Notes: a model not told the origin generated them from the letters alone. Positions 15,863-24,862 are shown, counted from the first letter of the stretch. The stretch: DNA of 64,000 nucleotides from Aeromicrobium fastidiosum (GCF_017876595.1 NZ_JAGIOG010000001.1:3162001-3226000); one strand, 5' to 3'. Made by a program: numbers and translations.

Positions 15863-16606
15863 ATGCCCTCGCGTCCCCGATTCCTCGCCGACGTCTCCTG
15901 GTTCCAGGTCGTCGCGAGTGCCCTGGCCGCCGTCACGGCAGCCTGGATCGCGTCGAGCCTCGGCGTCGCCGGCACCCTGATCGGTGCTGCGCTCGGCAGC
16001 TTCGTCGTGACGATCAGCTCGGCGTTCTACGGCCGCACGCTCGACCAGGGCAAGACGCTGATCGTGCAGACGGCCAGCGGCACCGTCGTCCAGAAGCAGG
16101 TCGACGAGGGCGAGATCGCCGAGGCCTTCGAAGAGGTCGAGGAGGCCGAGGGGTCCCCCGTCGCGCGCGCCGAGGTCGTCGGGGACGACACCGCTGCGCC
16201 GCGTCGCCTGCACTGGAAGACCATCACCGCCACGACGGTCGTCGTCCTCGCGATCGCCCTCGCGGCGATGGGCGCGTACGAGGTCGTGACGCAGAGATCG
16301 TTCGGTGCCGATCCCGACAACGCCCGCATCGGAAACCCCTTCGGCGGTTCGAGCAGGCCATCGGACGACGACCGCGGTCCCAAGCCGACGGAGTCCACGC
16401 CCACCCCCACCTCGACCCAGACGCCCGAGGCCCCCGCGGCGACGACGCCTGCCCCTGCCGCGACCACACCGGCCCCCGTGCCGACGGCCTCCGAGCCGGC
16501 ACCGACGGCCACGCCGACCCCGAGCGTCCCGACGCCGACCCCCACCGCGACGCCCACGACCAGCCCGAGGCCGACGACGCCCACCCCCACCAGGCCGGCG
16601 GAATGA
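15863..16606 (+). CDS. Membrane protein with Pro/Thr-rich extracytoplasmic tail
   Basis: 247 residues. Hydrophobic stretches at about 15-55 (two helices or a hairpin) and 115-138 anchor it. Residues 60-110 are acidic and likely cytoplasmic (VDEGEIAEAFEEVEEAEG). From about 160 to the end it is a low-complexity Pro/Thr/Ala/Ser tail of about 85 residues, typical of wall-spanning or O-mannosylated segments in actinobacteria. No enzymatic domain is visible, so a structural or anchoring role is the most I can infer. The start is supported by TAGTCT at leaderless spacing, immediately after the preceding gene. Confidence 0.7.
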   Translation: MPSRPRFLADVSWFQVVASALAAVTAAWIASSLGVAGTLIGAALGSFVVTISSAFYGRTLDQGKTLIVQTASGTVVQKQVDEGEIAEAFEEVEEAEGSPVARAEVVGDDTAAPRRLHWKTITATTVVVLAIALAAMGAYEVVTQRSFGADPDNARIGNPFGGSSRPSDDDRGPKPTESTPTPTSTQTPEAPAATTPAPAATTPAPVPTASEPAPTATPTPSVPTPTPTATPTTSPRPTTPTPTRPAE

Positions 16607-16670
16607 TCACGCCTGCGGCGGCGTTGAGGCGGGCAACGACAACGGGTCACCATCCCGGGAGGAGCGCACC

Positions 16671-17075
16671 ATGACCATCCGTTTCACCCCCAGCATCTCG
16701 GACGCCATGATCGAGTCGATGGACGTGTTCGACGCCTTCCGCACGGGCGAGGAGCTGCTCGCCGACCGCTTCCCGCGTGACGCGGTCCGCGTGCTGCGCA
16801 AGGTCGTCGACGCTGAGCCGGGCAACGCCGCCGGCTGGGAGCTGCTCGGCCGGGCGCACTTCGCCGCGGCCCAGCTGTCGCCGGCCGAGGACGCCTTCCG
16901 CCGTCTGGTCGAGATCGAGCCGACGAGCGCCTGGGCGCAGACCGCTCTCGGGCTGTCGCTCGACCGGCAGAGCCGTCACCGCGAGGGCGCCGTCCACCAC
17001 CGGCTGGCCGCCGCGATGGGCGCCTCGCCGCACGACGCCACCCGGGTCGAGCTCGTCGACCGACAGGCGGGCTGA
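16671..17075 (+). CDS. TPR-repeat protein
   Basis: 134 residues built of about three tetratricopeptide-like helix pairs (AVRVLRKVVDAEPGNAAGWE, then LSPAEDAFRRLVEIEPTSAW). TPRs are protein-interaction scaffolds; small single-module proteins like this are common and mostly uncharacterised in actinobacteria. A strong GGAGGAG ribosome site lies 7 bases before ATG 16671, in contrast to the leaderless neighbours. No signal peptide or membrane segment is present. The following M50-like gene is in the same frame and begins at or very near the TGA, so the two may be co-translated. Confidence 0.82.
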   Translation: MTIRFTPSISDAMIESMDVFDAFRTGEELLADRFPRDAVRVLRKVVDAEPGNAAGWELLGRAHFAAAQLSPAEDAFRRLVEIEPTSAWAQTALGLSLDRQSRHREGAVHHRLAAAMGASPHDATRVELVDRQAG

Positions 17076-17078
17076 CCC

Positions 17079-17759
17079 CTGCCGACGGCCGGATCGCTCG
17101 ACAACACGTGGGCGGCCGCAGCGACCGCGGCCCTGCTGGTCGTGCTGCCGCCCGCGTGGTCGGTGACCCGTCACCTGGTGACGCTGGTGCACGAGGCCGG
17201 CCACGCCTCGGTGGCCGTGCTGACCGGACGTCGGCTCAACGGCATCCGGCTGCACACCGACACCTCCGGCCTGACGGTGTCGAGCGGCCGCCCCCGCGGT
17301 CCGGGCATGATCGCCACGGCCGCCGCGGGCTATCCCGCGCCAGCCGCTCTGGGACTCGTGTCGATGGTCCTGGTCGAGAACGACCTCACGCCGTGGGCCC
17401 TCTACACGGGCCTCGTCACGATGGCGCTGATGCTGGCGTTCATCCGCAACTGGTTCGGCCTGCTGGTCGTCGTCGTGGTCGCTGCCGCCGTCGCGCTGCT
17501 GATCTGGCGCGCGCCCATCGACGTGCAGGACTTCGCGGCGCTGACGTTCGCGTGGTTCCTGCTCGCCGCCGCACCGCGGGCCTGCGTCGACCTGTGGTCG
17601 CACCGGCGTCGCACCCGCACCCGCACCTCGGACGCCGACGTGCTGGCCCGGCTGACGGTCCTGCCCGCGGCGGTCTGGAACCTCGTCTTCATCGCCCTGA
17701 CCGGTGCGGCGCTCGCGGCAGCGGTGTGGCTGGTCGGCCTGCCCGGGTCGGCACCCTGA
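17079..17759 (+). CDS. M50B-like membrane metallopeptidase family protein
   Basis: A polytopic membrane protein with the zinc-protease signature HEAGH on the first or second helix (TLVHEAGHASVAVLTGRR), followed by GIRLHTDTSGLTVSS and at least five more hydrophobic helices. This matches the M50B-like family of short actinobacterial proteins; proteolysis of a membrane substrate is inferred, not shown. The start is uncertain: GTG 17142 gives 205 residues but removes the helix AATAALLVVLPPAW that family members have, while CTG 17079, four bases after the TPR stop, gives 226 residues and keeps it. I list the longer form. Confidence 0.75.
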   Translation: MPTAGSLDNTWAAAATAALLVVLPPAWSVTRHLVTLVHEAGHASVAVLTGRRLNGIRLHTDTSGLTVSSGRPRGPGMIATAAAGYPAPAALGLVSMVLVENDLTPWALYTGLVTMALMLAFIRNWFGLLVVVVVAAAVALLIWRAPIDVQDFAALTFAWFLLAAAPRACVDLWSHRRRTRTRTSDADVLARLTVLPAAVWNLVFIALTGAALAAAVWLVGLPGSAP

Positions 17760-17763
17760 TCTA

Positions 17764-18963
17764 ATGGGCCAGATGTTCTCCCTCGGCCGTGAGCTGCCCG
17801 GTGCCCTCGGACGCACAGGGACGATCTCGACGCCGCACGGCGAGATCCGTACGCCGGCCTTCATCCCTGTCGGCACCCGGGCGACCGTCAAGGCGGTCCT
17901 GCCCGAGCAGATGGCCGAGCTGGGTGCCCAGGCGCTGCTGGCCAATGCCTATCACCTGTACCTGCAGCCCGGTGCCGACATCGTCGACGAGGCCGGTGGT
18001 CTCGGGGCGTTCATGAACTGGCCCGGGCCGACGTTCACCGATTCGGGCGGCTTCCAGGTGCTGTCGCTGGGTGCCGGCTTCCAGAAGACGCTGTCGATGG
18101 CGTCGAAGGGCGTCGAGGCCGACGACGTCATCGCCGAGGGCAAGAACCGGCTCGCGACGGTCGACGACGACGGGGTGACCTTCAAGTCGCACCTCGACGG
18201 GTCGAAGCACCGGTTCACGCCCGAGGTGTCGATGCAGATCCAGCACCAGCTCGGGGCCGACATCATGTTCGCCTTCGACGAGCTGACGACGCTGATGAAC
18301 ACCTACGGCTACCAGGTCGAGTCGCTCGCGCGCACGCAGGACTGGGCCCGTCGGTGCGTCGACGAGCACCGCCGGCTCTCCGCGACACGGGCCGACAAGC
18401 CCGCGCAGGCGCTGTTCGGCGTCGTGCAGGGCGCGCAGCACGAAGACCTGCGCCGCCAGGCGGCCCGGGGTCTCGTGCCACTCGGCTTCGACGGCTACGG
18501 CATCGGCGGGGCGATCGAGAAGGACAACCTCGGCACGATCGTGCGGTGGGTGTGCGAAGAGCTGGAGCCGCACAAGCCGCGGCACCTGCTGGGCATCAGC
18601 GAGCCCGACGACCTGTTCACCGCCGTCGAGAACGGCTGCGACACCTTCGACTGCGTTTCGCCGTCGCGCGTCGCCCGGTCGTCACGCGTCTACGCCATGA
18701 CGGGGCGGTACAACCTGCTGGTTGCGGCGTCCCGGCGCGACTTCGGGCCGATCGACCCCGCGTGCGACTGCTACACGTGCGCCCACTACTCCAAGGCGTA
18801 CCTGCACCACCTGTTCAAGACCAAGGAGTACGTCGCCGCGACGCTGTGCACGATCCACAACGAGCGGTTCACCGTCCGCCTCGTCGACGACATGCGCGCC
18901 CACCTCGAGGCCGGGACGTTCGCCGACTTCCGCGACGACTTCCTGGCCCGGTTCTACGGCTGA
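17764..18963 (+). CDS. tgt: tRNA-guanine transglycosylase
   Basis: 399 residues. It exchanges guanine-34 of GUN-anticodon tRNAs for the queuosine precursor preQ1 (or queuine in some salvagers). Visible are FIPVGTRATVKAVLP near the N terminus, TDSGGFQVLSLG near 92 with the substrate Asp, the nucleophile region CDTFDCVSPSR near 295, and the zinc site CDCYTC plus a downstream His (YLHHL). Length is normal. The start is ATG 17764, with ATG 17773 as an alternative. It is convergent with the yhhQ-type transporter gene, and the two share a terminator hairpin, which points to queuosine salvage. Confidence 0.94.
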   Translation: MGQMFSLGRELPGALGRTGTISTPHGEIRTPAFIPVGTRATVKAVLPEQMAELGAQALLANAYHLYLQPGADIVDEAGGLGAFMNWPGPTFTDSGGFQVLSLGAGFQKTLSMASKGVEADDVIAEGKNRLATVDDDGVTFKSHLDGSKHRFTPEVSMQIQHQLGADIMFAFDELTTLMNTYGYQVESLARTQDWARRCVDEHRRLSATRADKPAQALFGVVQGAQHEDLRRQAARGLVPLGFDGYGIGGAIEKDNLGTIVRWVCEELEPHKPRHLLGISEPDDLFTAVENGCDTFDCVSPSRVARSSRVYAMTGRYNLLVAASRRDFGPIDPACDCYTCAHYSKAYLHHLFKTKEYVAATLCTIHNERFTVRLVDDMRAHLEAGTFADFRDDFLARFYG

Positions 18964-18974
18964 TACCGGTCCCC

Positions 18975-18991
18975 GGGCCTGGGTCAGGCCC
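18975..18991. terminator. Bidirectional terminator between tgt and yhhQ
   Basis: GGGCCTG, a 3-base loop, CAGGCCC. It sits between the convergent stops and overlaps the stop codon of the minus-strand gene, so it can serve both. Confidence 0.5.
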
Positions 18992-19712
18992 AGTAGGTCG
19001 GCTCGCGCTGCTTGAGCACGCGGATGACGACCATCGTGACGGGCATGACGAGCAGCTCGACGGCGCACTTGAACACGAAGCCGACGACGAAGTAGTTGAC
19101 GAACTGGCCGCCGGTCGTGATACCGATGGCCGAGGCGGCGACGGCGCAGAAGATGAAGGTGTCGGCCGCCTCCCCCACCCCGGTCGAGCCGGCGAGCCGC
19201 CGCCACAGCCCGGGCTCGGCCGACCGCGCCTTCATCTTCACGAGCACGTACGAGTTGAGCAGCTGACCCGTCAGGTAGGCCAGCATCGAGGCACCGACGA
19301 TCTGCACGCCCGACCACACGACGCTCTCGAAGGCGTCCTGGTTCTCGTAGAAGCTCGCGCCCGGCAGCTGCATCGCGATCAGGAACGTCGCGAACGCCAG
19401 GACGGCGGTGCCGAAGCCGACCAGGATCGCGCGCCGGGCCGCCCGGAAGCCGTACACCTCGGAGATGACGTCGCCGAGGATGTAGGCCAGCGGAAAGAGG
19501 ATCGCGCCGCCGTCGGAGATGATCGGCAGCACCTGCACCGGCCCGATCGAGACGTCGTGGCCCGACAGGAACTCCGTCGACTTGGTCGCGGCGATGTTGG
19601 AGACGACCAGCACGACGCAGAACACCGCCAGCAGGACGTCGAAGAACGACGAGCCGCGCGAGGCGTAGTGGACCTCGGCCTCGGGGTGCGGAGACGTGGC
19701 CTGTGAGCTCAT
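18984..19712 (-). CDS. yhhQ: Queuosine precursor transporter (VUT/YhhQ family)
   Basis: 242 residues with about six transmembrane helices. The family marks are VVSNIAATKS in TM1, DGGAILFPLAYILGDVISEVYGFR around 65-90, and GVGEAADTFIFC near 170. YhhQ (DUF165) proteins import preQ0/preQ1 in Escherichia coli. I chose ATG 19712 because GGAAGGA lies 8 bases upstream; an ATG at 19721 is in frame but overlaps that site. Its partner tgt lies immediately beyond its 3' end, on the opposite strand. With no queCDEF genes in the window, salvage rather than synthesis is the likely use, but the rest of the genome decides this. Confidence 0.9.
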   Translation of the reverse strand: MSSQATSPHPEAEVHYASRGSSFFDVLLAVFCVVLVVSNIAATKSTEFLSGHDVSIGPVQVLPIISDGGAILFPLAYILGDVISEVYGFRAARRAILVGFGTAVLAFATFLIAMQLPGASFYENQDAFESVVWSGVQIVGASMLAYLTGQLLNSYVLVKMKARSAEPGLWRRLAGSTGVGEAADTFIFCAVAASAIGITTGGQFVNYFVVGFVFKCAVELLVMPVTMVVIRVLKQREPTYWA

Positions 19713-19772
19713 GGGGCACATCCTTCCACTCGCCCCGGTGGACAGTGCACGGCGTGGTGGGAGAATCGACGC

Positions 19773-21026
19773 ATGACTGCCGCGCCCCCGACCCAGACCG
19801 ACGTCCTGGTGGTCGGGGCTGGCCCCGCAGGAGCCGCCGCCGCAGCGTGGACGGCCCGCCTGGGCATGGACACCGTGCTCGCCGACGCCGCGACGTTCCC
19901 GCGCGACAAGACCTGCGGTGACGGCCTGACACCCCGCGCCATCGCCGAGCTCGACCTGCTGGGTCTGGGCGAGTGGGTGCGCAGCCACGGCACCAATCGG
20001 GGCCTGCGGGCCGCGGGGTTCGGCCAGGAGCTGCTGCTCCCCTGGCCCGGCGGCTCCCTGCCCGACCACGGTTCAGCGGTCCCCCGCACCGAGCTCGACG
20101 ACCGCATCTTCCGCGCCGCGACCTCGGCCGGCGCGGTCCCGTTCGAGGGCGCCCGCGCGGTCGACGCCGTCCGCGACGGCGCGGGGCGGGTCACAGGGGT
20201 CGTGTTCCACCTCGGCAAGGACCGCACCCCGCACACCATCATGTGCCGCCGCCTCGTGATCGCCGACGGCGTGCGATCGCCCCTCGGGCGGGTGCTCGGT
20301 CGGGAGTGGCACCGCGACACCGCCTACGGCGTGGCCGGACGCTCGTACGTGAAGTCGGGCCGCAGCGACGACCCGTGGATCTCGTCGCACCTCGAGCTGC
20401 GCGGCGAGGACGACGAGCTGCTGCCCGGCTACGGCTGGATCTTCCCGCTCGGCAACGGCGAGGTCAACCTCGGCGTGGGTGCCCTCGCCACGGCGAAGCG
20501 TCCCGCCGACCTGCAGATCCGTCCGCTCATGGAGTACTACGCGACGCTGCGGCGCGAGGAGTGGGATCTCACGAGCGAGCTGCGCGCCCCGACCAGCGCC
20601 CTGCTGCCCATGGGCGGCGCGGTGTCGGGTGTCGCCGGACCCAACTGGGTCGTCATCGGCGACGCGGCCGGCTGCGTCAACCCGCTCAACGGCGAGGGCA
20701 TCGACTACGGCATGGAGACGGGTCGCGAGGCCGCCGAGCTGCTGCGCACCCGCACCGACCTGGCCGAGGCCTGGCCGCAGCTGCTCACCCACCGGTACGG
20801 CGAGGCGTTCTCGATCGCACGCCGCCTGGCCGGGCTCATCACGGTGCCGCGCCTGCTGCCGACGGCCGGGCCCGTGGGCATGCGGTCGCACACGCTCATG
20901 ACGTTCGCGCTGCGGGTCATGGGAAACCTCGTCACCGACGAGGACCGCGACCTGACGGCGCGGCTGTGGCGCTGGGCCGGACGTCAGTCGGTGCGGCTCG
21001 ACGACCGCCCGCCGTTCACGTCCTGA
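19773..21026 (+). CDS. Geranylgeranyl-reductase-family flavoprotein
   Basis: 417-residue FAD enzyme of the GGR/MenJ family. The dinucleotide loop VVGAGPAGAAAA lies at 13-24, PRDKTCGDGLTPRA at 46-59 holds the family Cys, and GDAAGCVNPLNGEGIDYG near 295 is the second FAD motif. Relatives saturate isoprenoid chains; in mycobacteria MenJ reduces a double bond of menaquinone, which is the most likely role here because actinobacteria respire with partly saturated menaquinones. GAGAAT six bases before the ATG suggests a leaderless message. It is divergent from yhhQ, and a strong terminator follows 20 bp after the stop. Confidence 0.9.
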   Translation: MTAAPPTQTDVLVVGAGPAGAAAAAWTARLGMDTVLADAATFPRDKTCGDGLTPRAIAELDLLGLGEWVRSHGTNRGLRAAGFGQELLLPWPGGSLPDHGSAVPRTELDDRIFRAATSAGAVPFEGARAVDAVRDGAGRVTGVVFHLGKDRTPHTIMCRRLVIADGVRSPLGRVLGREWHRDTAYGVAGRSYVKSGRSDDPWISSHLELRGEDDELLPGYGWIFPLGNGEVNLGVGALATAKRPADLQIRPLMEYYATLRREEWDLTSELRAPTSALLPMGGAVSGVAGPNWVVIGDAAGCVNPLNGEGIDYGMETGREAAELLRTRTDLAEAWPQLLTHRYGEAFSIARRLAGLITVPRLLPTAGPVGMRSHTLMTFALRVMGNLVTDEDRDLTARLWRWAGRQSVRLDDRPPFTS

Positions 21027-21046
21027 CGCGCGACACGACAGCGCGA

Positions 21047-21086
21047 CACGACGAAGGGCCCGGCCGAGGCCGGGCCCTTCGTCGTG
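21047..21086. terminator. Bidirectional terminator hairpin
   Basis: An 18-19 bp perfect stem with a 3-base loop, from CACGACGAAGGGCCCGGCC to its complement. It lies between the convergent flavoprotein and membrane-protein genes. Its outer arm CACGACGAAG/CTTCGTCGTG recurs in the terminator at 31535. Confidence 0.8.
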
Positions 21087-21111
21087 CAGATGATGCAGGT
21101 CGTGCGGCGAC

Positions 21112-21804
21112 TCAGCTCGCCGGCGGTGCCGGGGGCGGGGTCGGACCGCCGGCCGGGGGTGCCGGAGGCGCGGTCGGCGGTGCCGGGGGCGCAGCCGGGG
21201 GTGCCGGGGGCGCAGCCGGGGGTGCCGTCGGCGGTACGGGCGGGGTCGCCGTACCCGTGGCCGGAGGCGTCGCCGAGCCGTAGGACGGCGGCGTCGCGCC
21301 ACCGGCGCGGTTGATCTCGGGGATCTTCTCGCCGGACTCCTTGAACGCCAGGAACGAGAACGCCGTGAACACGAGCGCAGCAACGATCAGCAACCACCCC
21401 GACCAGCCCGGACCCTTGCCGATGTCGACGGAGTCCGACACGATCGCCGGCACGTCAGGACCGAAGGTGAACGGGTAGATGACCAGGATCAGCGTGCCGA
21501 GGCCAGCGGCTCCGGCTGTGACGAGGTTCCAGGGGACTCCGGCCGGCAAGACGTTGCCGACGACGACCCGCAAGACGACGATGACGAGGGCTGCGACCAG
21601 CAGCAGCACGCCGAACAGCGCCCACTCGTGCCAGGCGTTGATGGATTCAGAGCCGCCGATGCTGCCGAAGGCGCTGCCGTCATTGTTCTTCGCCTTGGCG
21701 CTGAAGGTCGCGTACCAGGGGAACAGAGTGAGGAGAACCGTTGCCGCGCCCGCCACGAGGGCGATCTGGTCGTTCCTTCCGACTGTCTTGATGTCAAATG
21801 CCAT
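21112..21804 (-). CDS. Four-helix membrane protein with Pro/Ala repeat tail
   Basis: 230 residues. Four hydrophobic segments lie at about 13-33, 57-80, 90-110 and 130-150, then an acidic/polar turn, then from about 165 a tail of PPA/APP repeats to the C terminus. At the DNA level the tail is a degenerate tandem repeat of GGGGGTGCC/GGGGGCGCA blocks (about 21120-21245) and may vary in length. The topology and tail are frequent in actinobacterial envelope proteins of unknown function. The start is placed at ATG 21804 (MAFDIKTVGRNDQ), since the longer frame upstream lacks coding character. It is convergent with the flavoprotein gene. Confidence 0.75.
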   Translation of the reverse strand: MAFDIKTVGRNDQIALVAGAATVLLTLFPWYATFSAKAKNNDGSAFGSIGGSESINAWHEWALFGVLLLVAALVIVVLRVVVGNVLPAGVPWNLVTAGAAGLGTLILVIYPFTFGPDVPAIVSDSVDIGKGPGWSGWLLIVAALVFTAFSFLAFKESGEKIPEINRAGGATPPSYGSATPPATGTATPPVPPTAPPAAPPAPPAAPPAPPTAPPAPPAGGPTPPPAPPAS

Positions 21805-21950
21805 GTCTCTATCTTCTCCCGACGATGATGGGTGTCGGCACGAACCTAGTGCTGATGAGCCATGAAGACCAGTTGTTTCGAGCCGTGTTCGCAGTCGATC
21901 TGGGAACGGCGGCATGTGGTATGACCGCCCCGTGCGACACAATCGGGACC

Positions 21951-23603
21951 ATGAACGCTGATGTGATCGTCGTCGGGGCGGGCCTCGCGGGCCTCGTCGC
22001 CACCGCTGAGCTGGTCGAGGCGGGCCGCTCGGTCGTCCTGGTCGACCAAGAGGGTGAGCAGGGCATCGGCGGTCAGGCCTTCTGGTCGTTCGGCGGCCTG
22101 TTCTTCGTCGACTCGCCGCAGCAGCGCCGCATGGGCATCAAGGACTCGGTCGACCTCGCGCTGCAGGACTGGGCCGGCAGCGCCCAGTTCGACCGCACGG
22201 AGGATCACTGGCCGCGCCGCTGGGCCGAGGCCTACGTGCACTTCGCCGCCGGCGAGAAGCAGAGCTGGCTCCGGCACCGCGGCCACCGCGTCTTCCCCGT
22301 CGTGGGCTGGGCCGAGCGCGGAGGCGGGCTGGCCGGCGGGCACGGCAACTCGGTGCCCCGCTTCCACATCACGTGGGGCACGGGCCCCGGTCTGGTCGAG
22401 CCGTTCGAGCGGATCGTGCGCGGCGGGGTCGAGCGCGGCCTCGTCACCTTCGCGTTCCGCCACCAGGTCGACGAGCTCGTCGTCGCCGACGGTGCCGTCA
22501 CCGGCGTGCGGGGCACGGTGCTCGAGCCCACCGACGCCGAGCGGGCCGCGCCCACGTCGCGCACCGCCGTCGGCGAGTTCGAGCTGACGGCGCAGGCCGT
22601 GATCGTCACGACGGGCGGCATCGGCGGCAACCACGACCTCGTGCGCGCCAGCTGGCCCGACCGGCTCGGCACTCCCCCGGCGCACATGATCTCCGGGGTG
22701 CCCCAGCACGTCGACGGCCGGATGCTCGCGATCGCCGAGAAGGCCGGTGCCAGCCACATCAACCGCGACCGCATGTGGCACTACGTCGAGGGCATCAAGA
22801 ACTGGGACCCCATCTGGCCCCTGCACGGCATCCGCATCCTGCCCGGCCCGTCGTCGCTGTGGCTCGACGGGTCCGGCCGCCGTTTGCCGGTGCCGGGGCT
22901 GCCGGGCTTCGACACGCTCGGGACGCTCAAGCTGCTGCGGCAGAGCGGGCACGACCACTCGTGGTTCGTGTTGACGCAGGCGATCATCGAGAAGGAGTTC
23001 GCGCTGTCGGGGCAGGAGCAGAACCCCGACCTGACGGGCCGGAGCGTGCGCACCCTGCTGAAGGAGCGTCTGTCCAAGGGGGCGACGACGCCCGTCGAGG
23101 CGTTCAAGACGCACGGCGAGGACTTCGTCGTGGCCGACACGATCGAGGAGCTCGTCGCCGGCATGAACGTCCTGACGCCCGACGCTCCGGTCGATGCGGC
23201 CGAGGTACGTCGTCAGGTCGAGGAGCGCGACCGCGAGCTCGACAACGACTTCACCAAGGACCTGCAGATCGCCGCGCTCCGCCAGGCCCGGTCGTACCGC
23301 GGCGACAAGCTCATCCGCGTCGCGACGCCGCACAAGATCCTCGACCCGGCCAAGGGCCCGCTGATCGCGGTGCGCCTGCACGTGCTGACGCGCAAGTCGC
23401 TCGGCGGTCTCGAGACCGATCTGCAGTCACGGGTGCTGGGGCACGACGGCGAGCCGGTCGAGGGGCTCTACGCGGCCGGCGAGGTCGCGGGCTTCGGCGG
23501 CGGTGGCGTGCACGGCTACAACTCGCTCGAGGGGACCTTCCTGGGTGGCTGCCTGTTCTCGGGCCGTGCGGCGGGACGGGCGGCGGCCACGCAGGTGGGG
23601 TGA
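21951..23603 (+). CDS. FAD-binding dehydrogenase (fumarate reductase/ketosteroid dehydrogenase type)
   Basis: 550 residues. The N-terminal FAD loop VVGAGLAGLVATAEL and GIGGQAFWSFGGLFFVDSP (about 37-55) resemble the group of putative FAD-binding dehydrogenases related to fumarate reductase and 3-ketosteroid delta-1-dehydrogenase. The C-terminal GLYAAGEVAGFGGGGVHGYN is the second FAD-binding block, and LEGTFLGGCLFSGR closes it. The length equals that group (near 550). The substrate is unknown; no steroid or fumarate genes are nearby. CACAAT seven bases before ATG 21951 supports this start over longer in-frame options. It has no signal peptide, so it is cytosolic. Confidence 0.88.
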   Translation: MNADVIVVGAGLAGLVATAELVEAGRSVVLVDQEGEQGIGGQAFWSFGGLFFVDSPQQRRMGIKDSVDLALQDWAGSAQFDRTEDHWPRRWAEAYVHFAAGEKQSWLRHRGHRVFPVVGWAERGGGLAGGHGNSVPRFHITWGTGPGLVEPFERIVRGGVERGLVTFAFRHQVDELVVADGAVTGVRGTVLEPTDAERAAPTSRTAVGEFELTAQAVIVTTGGIGGNHDLVRASWPDRLGTPPAHMISGVPQHVDGRMLAIAEKAGASHINRDRMWHYVEGIKNWDPIWPLHGIRILPGPSSLWLDGSGRRLPVPGLPGFDTLGTLKLLRQSGHDHSWFVLTQAIIEKEFALSGQEQNPDLTGRSVRTLLKERLSKGATTPVEAFKTHGEDFVVADTIEELVAGMNVLTPDAPVDAAEVRRQVEERDRELDNDFTKDLQIAALRQARSYRGDKLIRVATPHKILDPAKGPLIAVRLHVLTRKSLGGLETDLQSRVLGHDGEPVEGLYAAGEVAGFGGGGVHGYNSLEGTFLGGCLFSGRAAGRAAATQVG

Positions 23604-23608
23604 GCCGC

Positions 23609-23614
23609 TAGTCT
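23609..23614 (+). promoter_or_regulatory. -10 of the DUF1304 gene
   Basis: TAGTCT, six bases before ATG 23621; leaderless spacing. Confidence 0.55.
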
Positions 23615-23620
23615 CCCGGC

Positions 23621-24016
23621 ATGACTGCTGTCGCCCTCGTCCTCGCCGCTGTCGCCGGGCTGCTCCATGTGTTCATCTTCGTCCTGGAGTCGCTGCGCTG
23701 GCGCGAGCCGAAGACCTGGAAGACGTTCGGCGTCGCCTCGCAGGCCGATGCCGAGACGACGGCCGGCATGGCCTACAACCAGGGCTTCTACAACCTGTTC
23801 CTGGCGGTCGGCACGCTGGCGGGCATCGTCGTCGTGGCGCTCTCCGACACGCACGACGTGATCGGCTGGACGCTCATCGTCTTCGCCTGCGGCAGCATGC
23901 TGGCCGCCGCGCTCGTGCTGATCACGACGGGTCTGTCGTACGCCCGGGCGGCGACGATCCAGGGCCTCCCGGCGCTGCTGGCGGTCGTCACGGCGCTGGT
24001 CGCCGCGAACGCCTGA
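23621..24016 (+). CDS. DUF1304 membrane protein
   Basis: 131 residues with four hydrophobic helices. The conserved early block LLHVFIFVLESLRWREP and NQGFYNLFLAVG are typical of DUF1304, a widespread family of small inner-membrane proteins without an established function. It starts 17 bp after the FAD dehydrogenase gene but has its own promoter hexamer TAGTCT at leaderless spacing, so it may be expressed separately. Confidence 0.88.
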   Translation: MTAVALVLAAVAGLLHVFIFVLESLRWREPKTWKTFGVASQADAETTAGMAYNQGFYNLFLAVGTLAGIVVVALSDTHDVIGWTLIVFACGSMLAAALVLITTGLSYARAATIQGLPALLAVVTALVAANA

Positions 24017-24033
24017 GCGTCCGACCCGCCCGT

Positions 24034-24039
24034 TAGGGT
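24034..24039 (+). promoter_or_regulatory. -10 of the exonuclease III gene
   Basis: TAGGGT, seven bases before GTG 24047; chooses that start over GTG 24038, which overlaps the hexamer. Confidence 0.55.
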
Positions 24040-24046
24040 GAAGCAC

Positions 24047-24862
24047 GTGCTCCGTATCGCGACCGTCAACGTCAACGGCATCCGTGCCGCCCACAACAAG
24101 ACCCGCGGCCAGTCCTCGGGGCTCAGCGAGTGGCTCGCGGCCCGCGACGCCGACGTCGTGACGTTGCAGGAGGTGCGCGCGCCCGATGAGATCGTGCGCC
24201 AGATCCTCGAGGGCACCGGCTACCACGTCGCCCACACCGAGGCGGCTGCCAAGGGACGCGCCGGGGTGGCCGTCCTCAGCCGCATCGAGCCGACGGGCCA
24301 CCGCGTCGGCAACGGCGATCCCTACTTCCACGACTCCGGGCGGTGGATCGAGTCCGACATCCCGCTGCCCGACGGATCGACGCTGACGGCTGTCTCGGCC
24401 TACGTGCACTCCGGCGAGGCCGGCACCCCGCGGCAGGACGACAAGTACCGCTTCCTCGAGCAGATGGCCACGCGGCTGGCCGAGATCCGTGCCACGGGCC
24501 ACCACGCCGTCGTCACCGGCGACCTCAACGTCGGCCACACCTCCCGTGACATCAAGAACTGGAAGGCCAACCAGAAGAAGGCCGGCTTCCTGCCCGAGGA
24601 GCGCGCCTACTTCGACCGCTTCTTCGGCGAGCTGGGCTGGGTCGACGTGCACCGGCAGGTCGCCGGCGACGTGCCCGGCCCCTACACGTGGTGGTCGATG
24701 CGCGGTCAGGCGTTCGACACCGACACCGGCTGGCGTATCGACTACCAGATCGCGACGCCCGAGCTCGCCGCGACGGCCGTGACGGCCGTCGTCGATCGCG
24801 CCGACAGCTGGGCCGAGCGCTGGTCCGACCACGCTCCCCTGGTCGTCGACTACGACCTCTGA
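24047..24862 (+). CDS. xthA: Exodeoxyribonuclease III (AP endonuclease)
   Basis: 271 residues. It cleaves DNA at abasic sites and trims 3' blocked ends in base excision repair. Endonuclease/exonuclease/phosphatase motifs are visible: IATVNVNGIRAA at the start (Asn near 7), TLQEVRAP with the metal Glu near 41, TGDLNVGHT near 155 and the catalytic SDHAPLVVDYDL at the C terminus. I set the start at GTG 24047 because TAGGGT lies seven bases upstream and the GTG at 24038 would overlap that hexamer. The permease gene begins three bases after its stop, suggesting co-transcription. Confidence 0.92.
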   Translation: MLRIATVNVNGIRAAHNKTRGQSSGLSEWLAARDADVVTLQEVRAPDEIVRQILEGTGYHVAHTEAAAKGRAGVAVLSRIEPTGHRVGNGDPYFHDSGRWIESDIPLPDGSTLTAVSAYVHSGEAGTPRQDDKYRFLEQMATRLAEIRATGHHAVVTGDLNVGHTSRDIKNWKANQKKAGFLPEERAYFDRFFGELGWVDVHRQVAGDVPGPYTWWSMRGQAFDTDTGWRIDYQIATPELAATAVTAVVDRADSWAERWSDHAPLVVDYDL

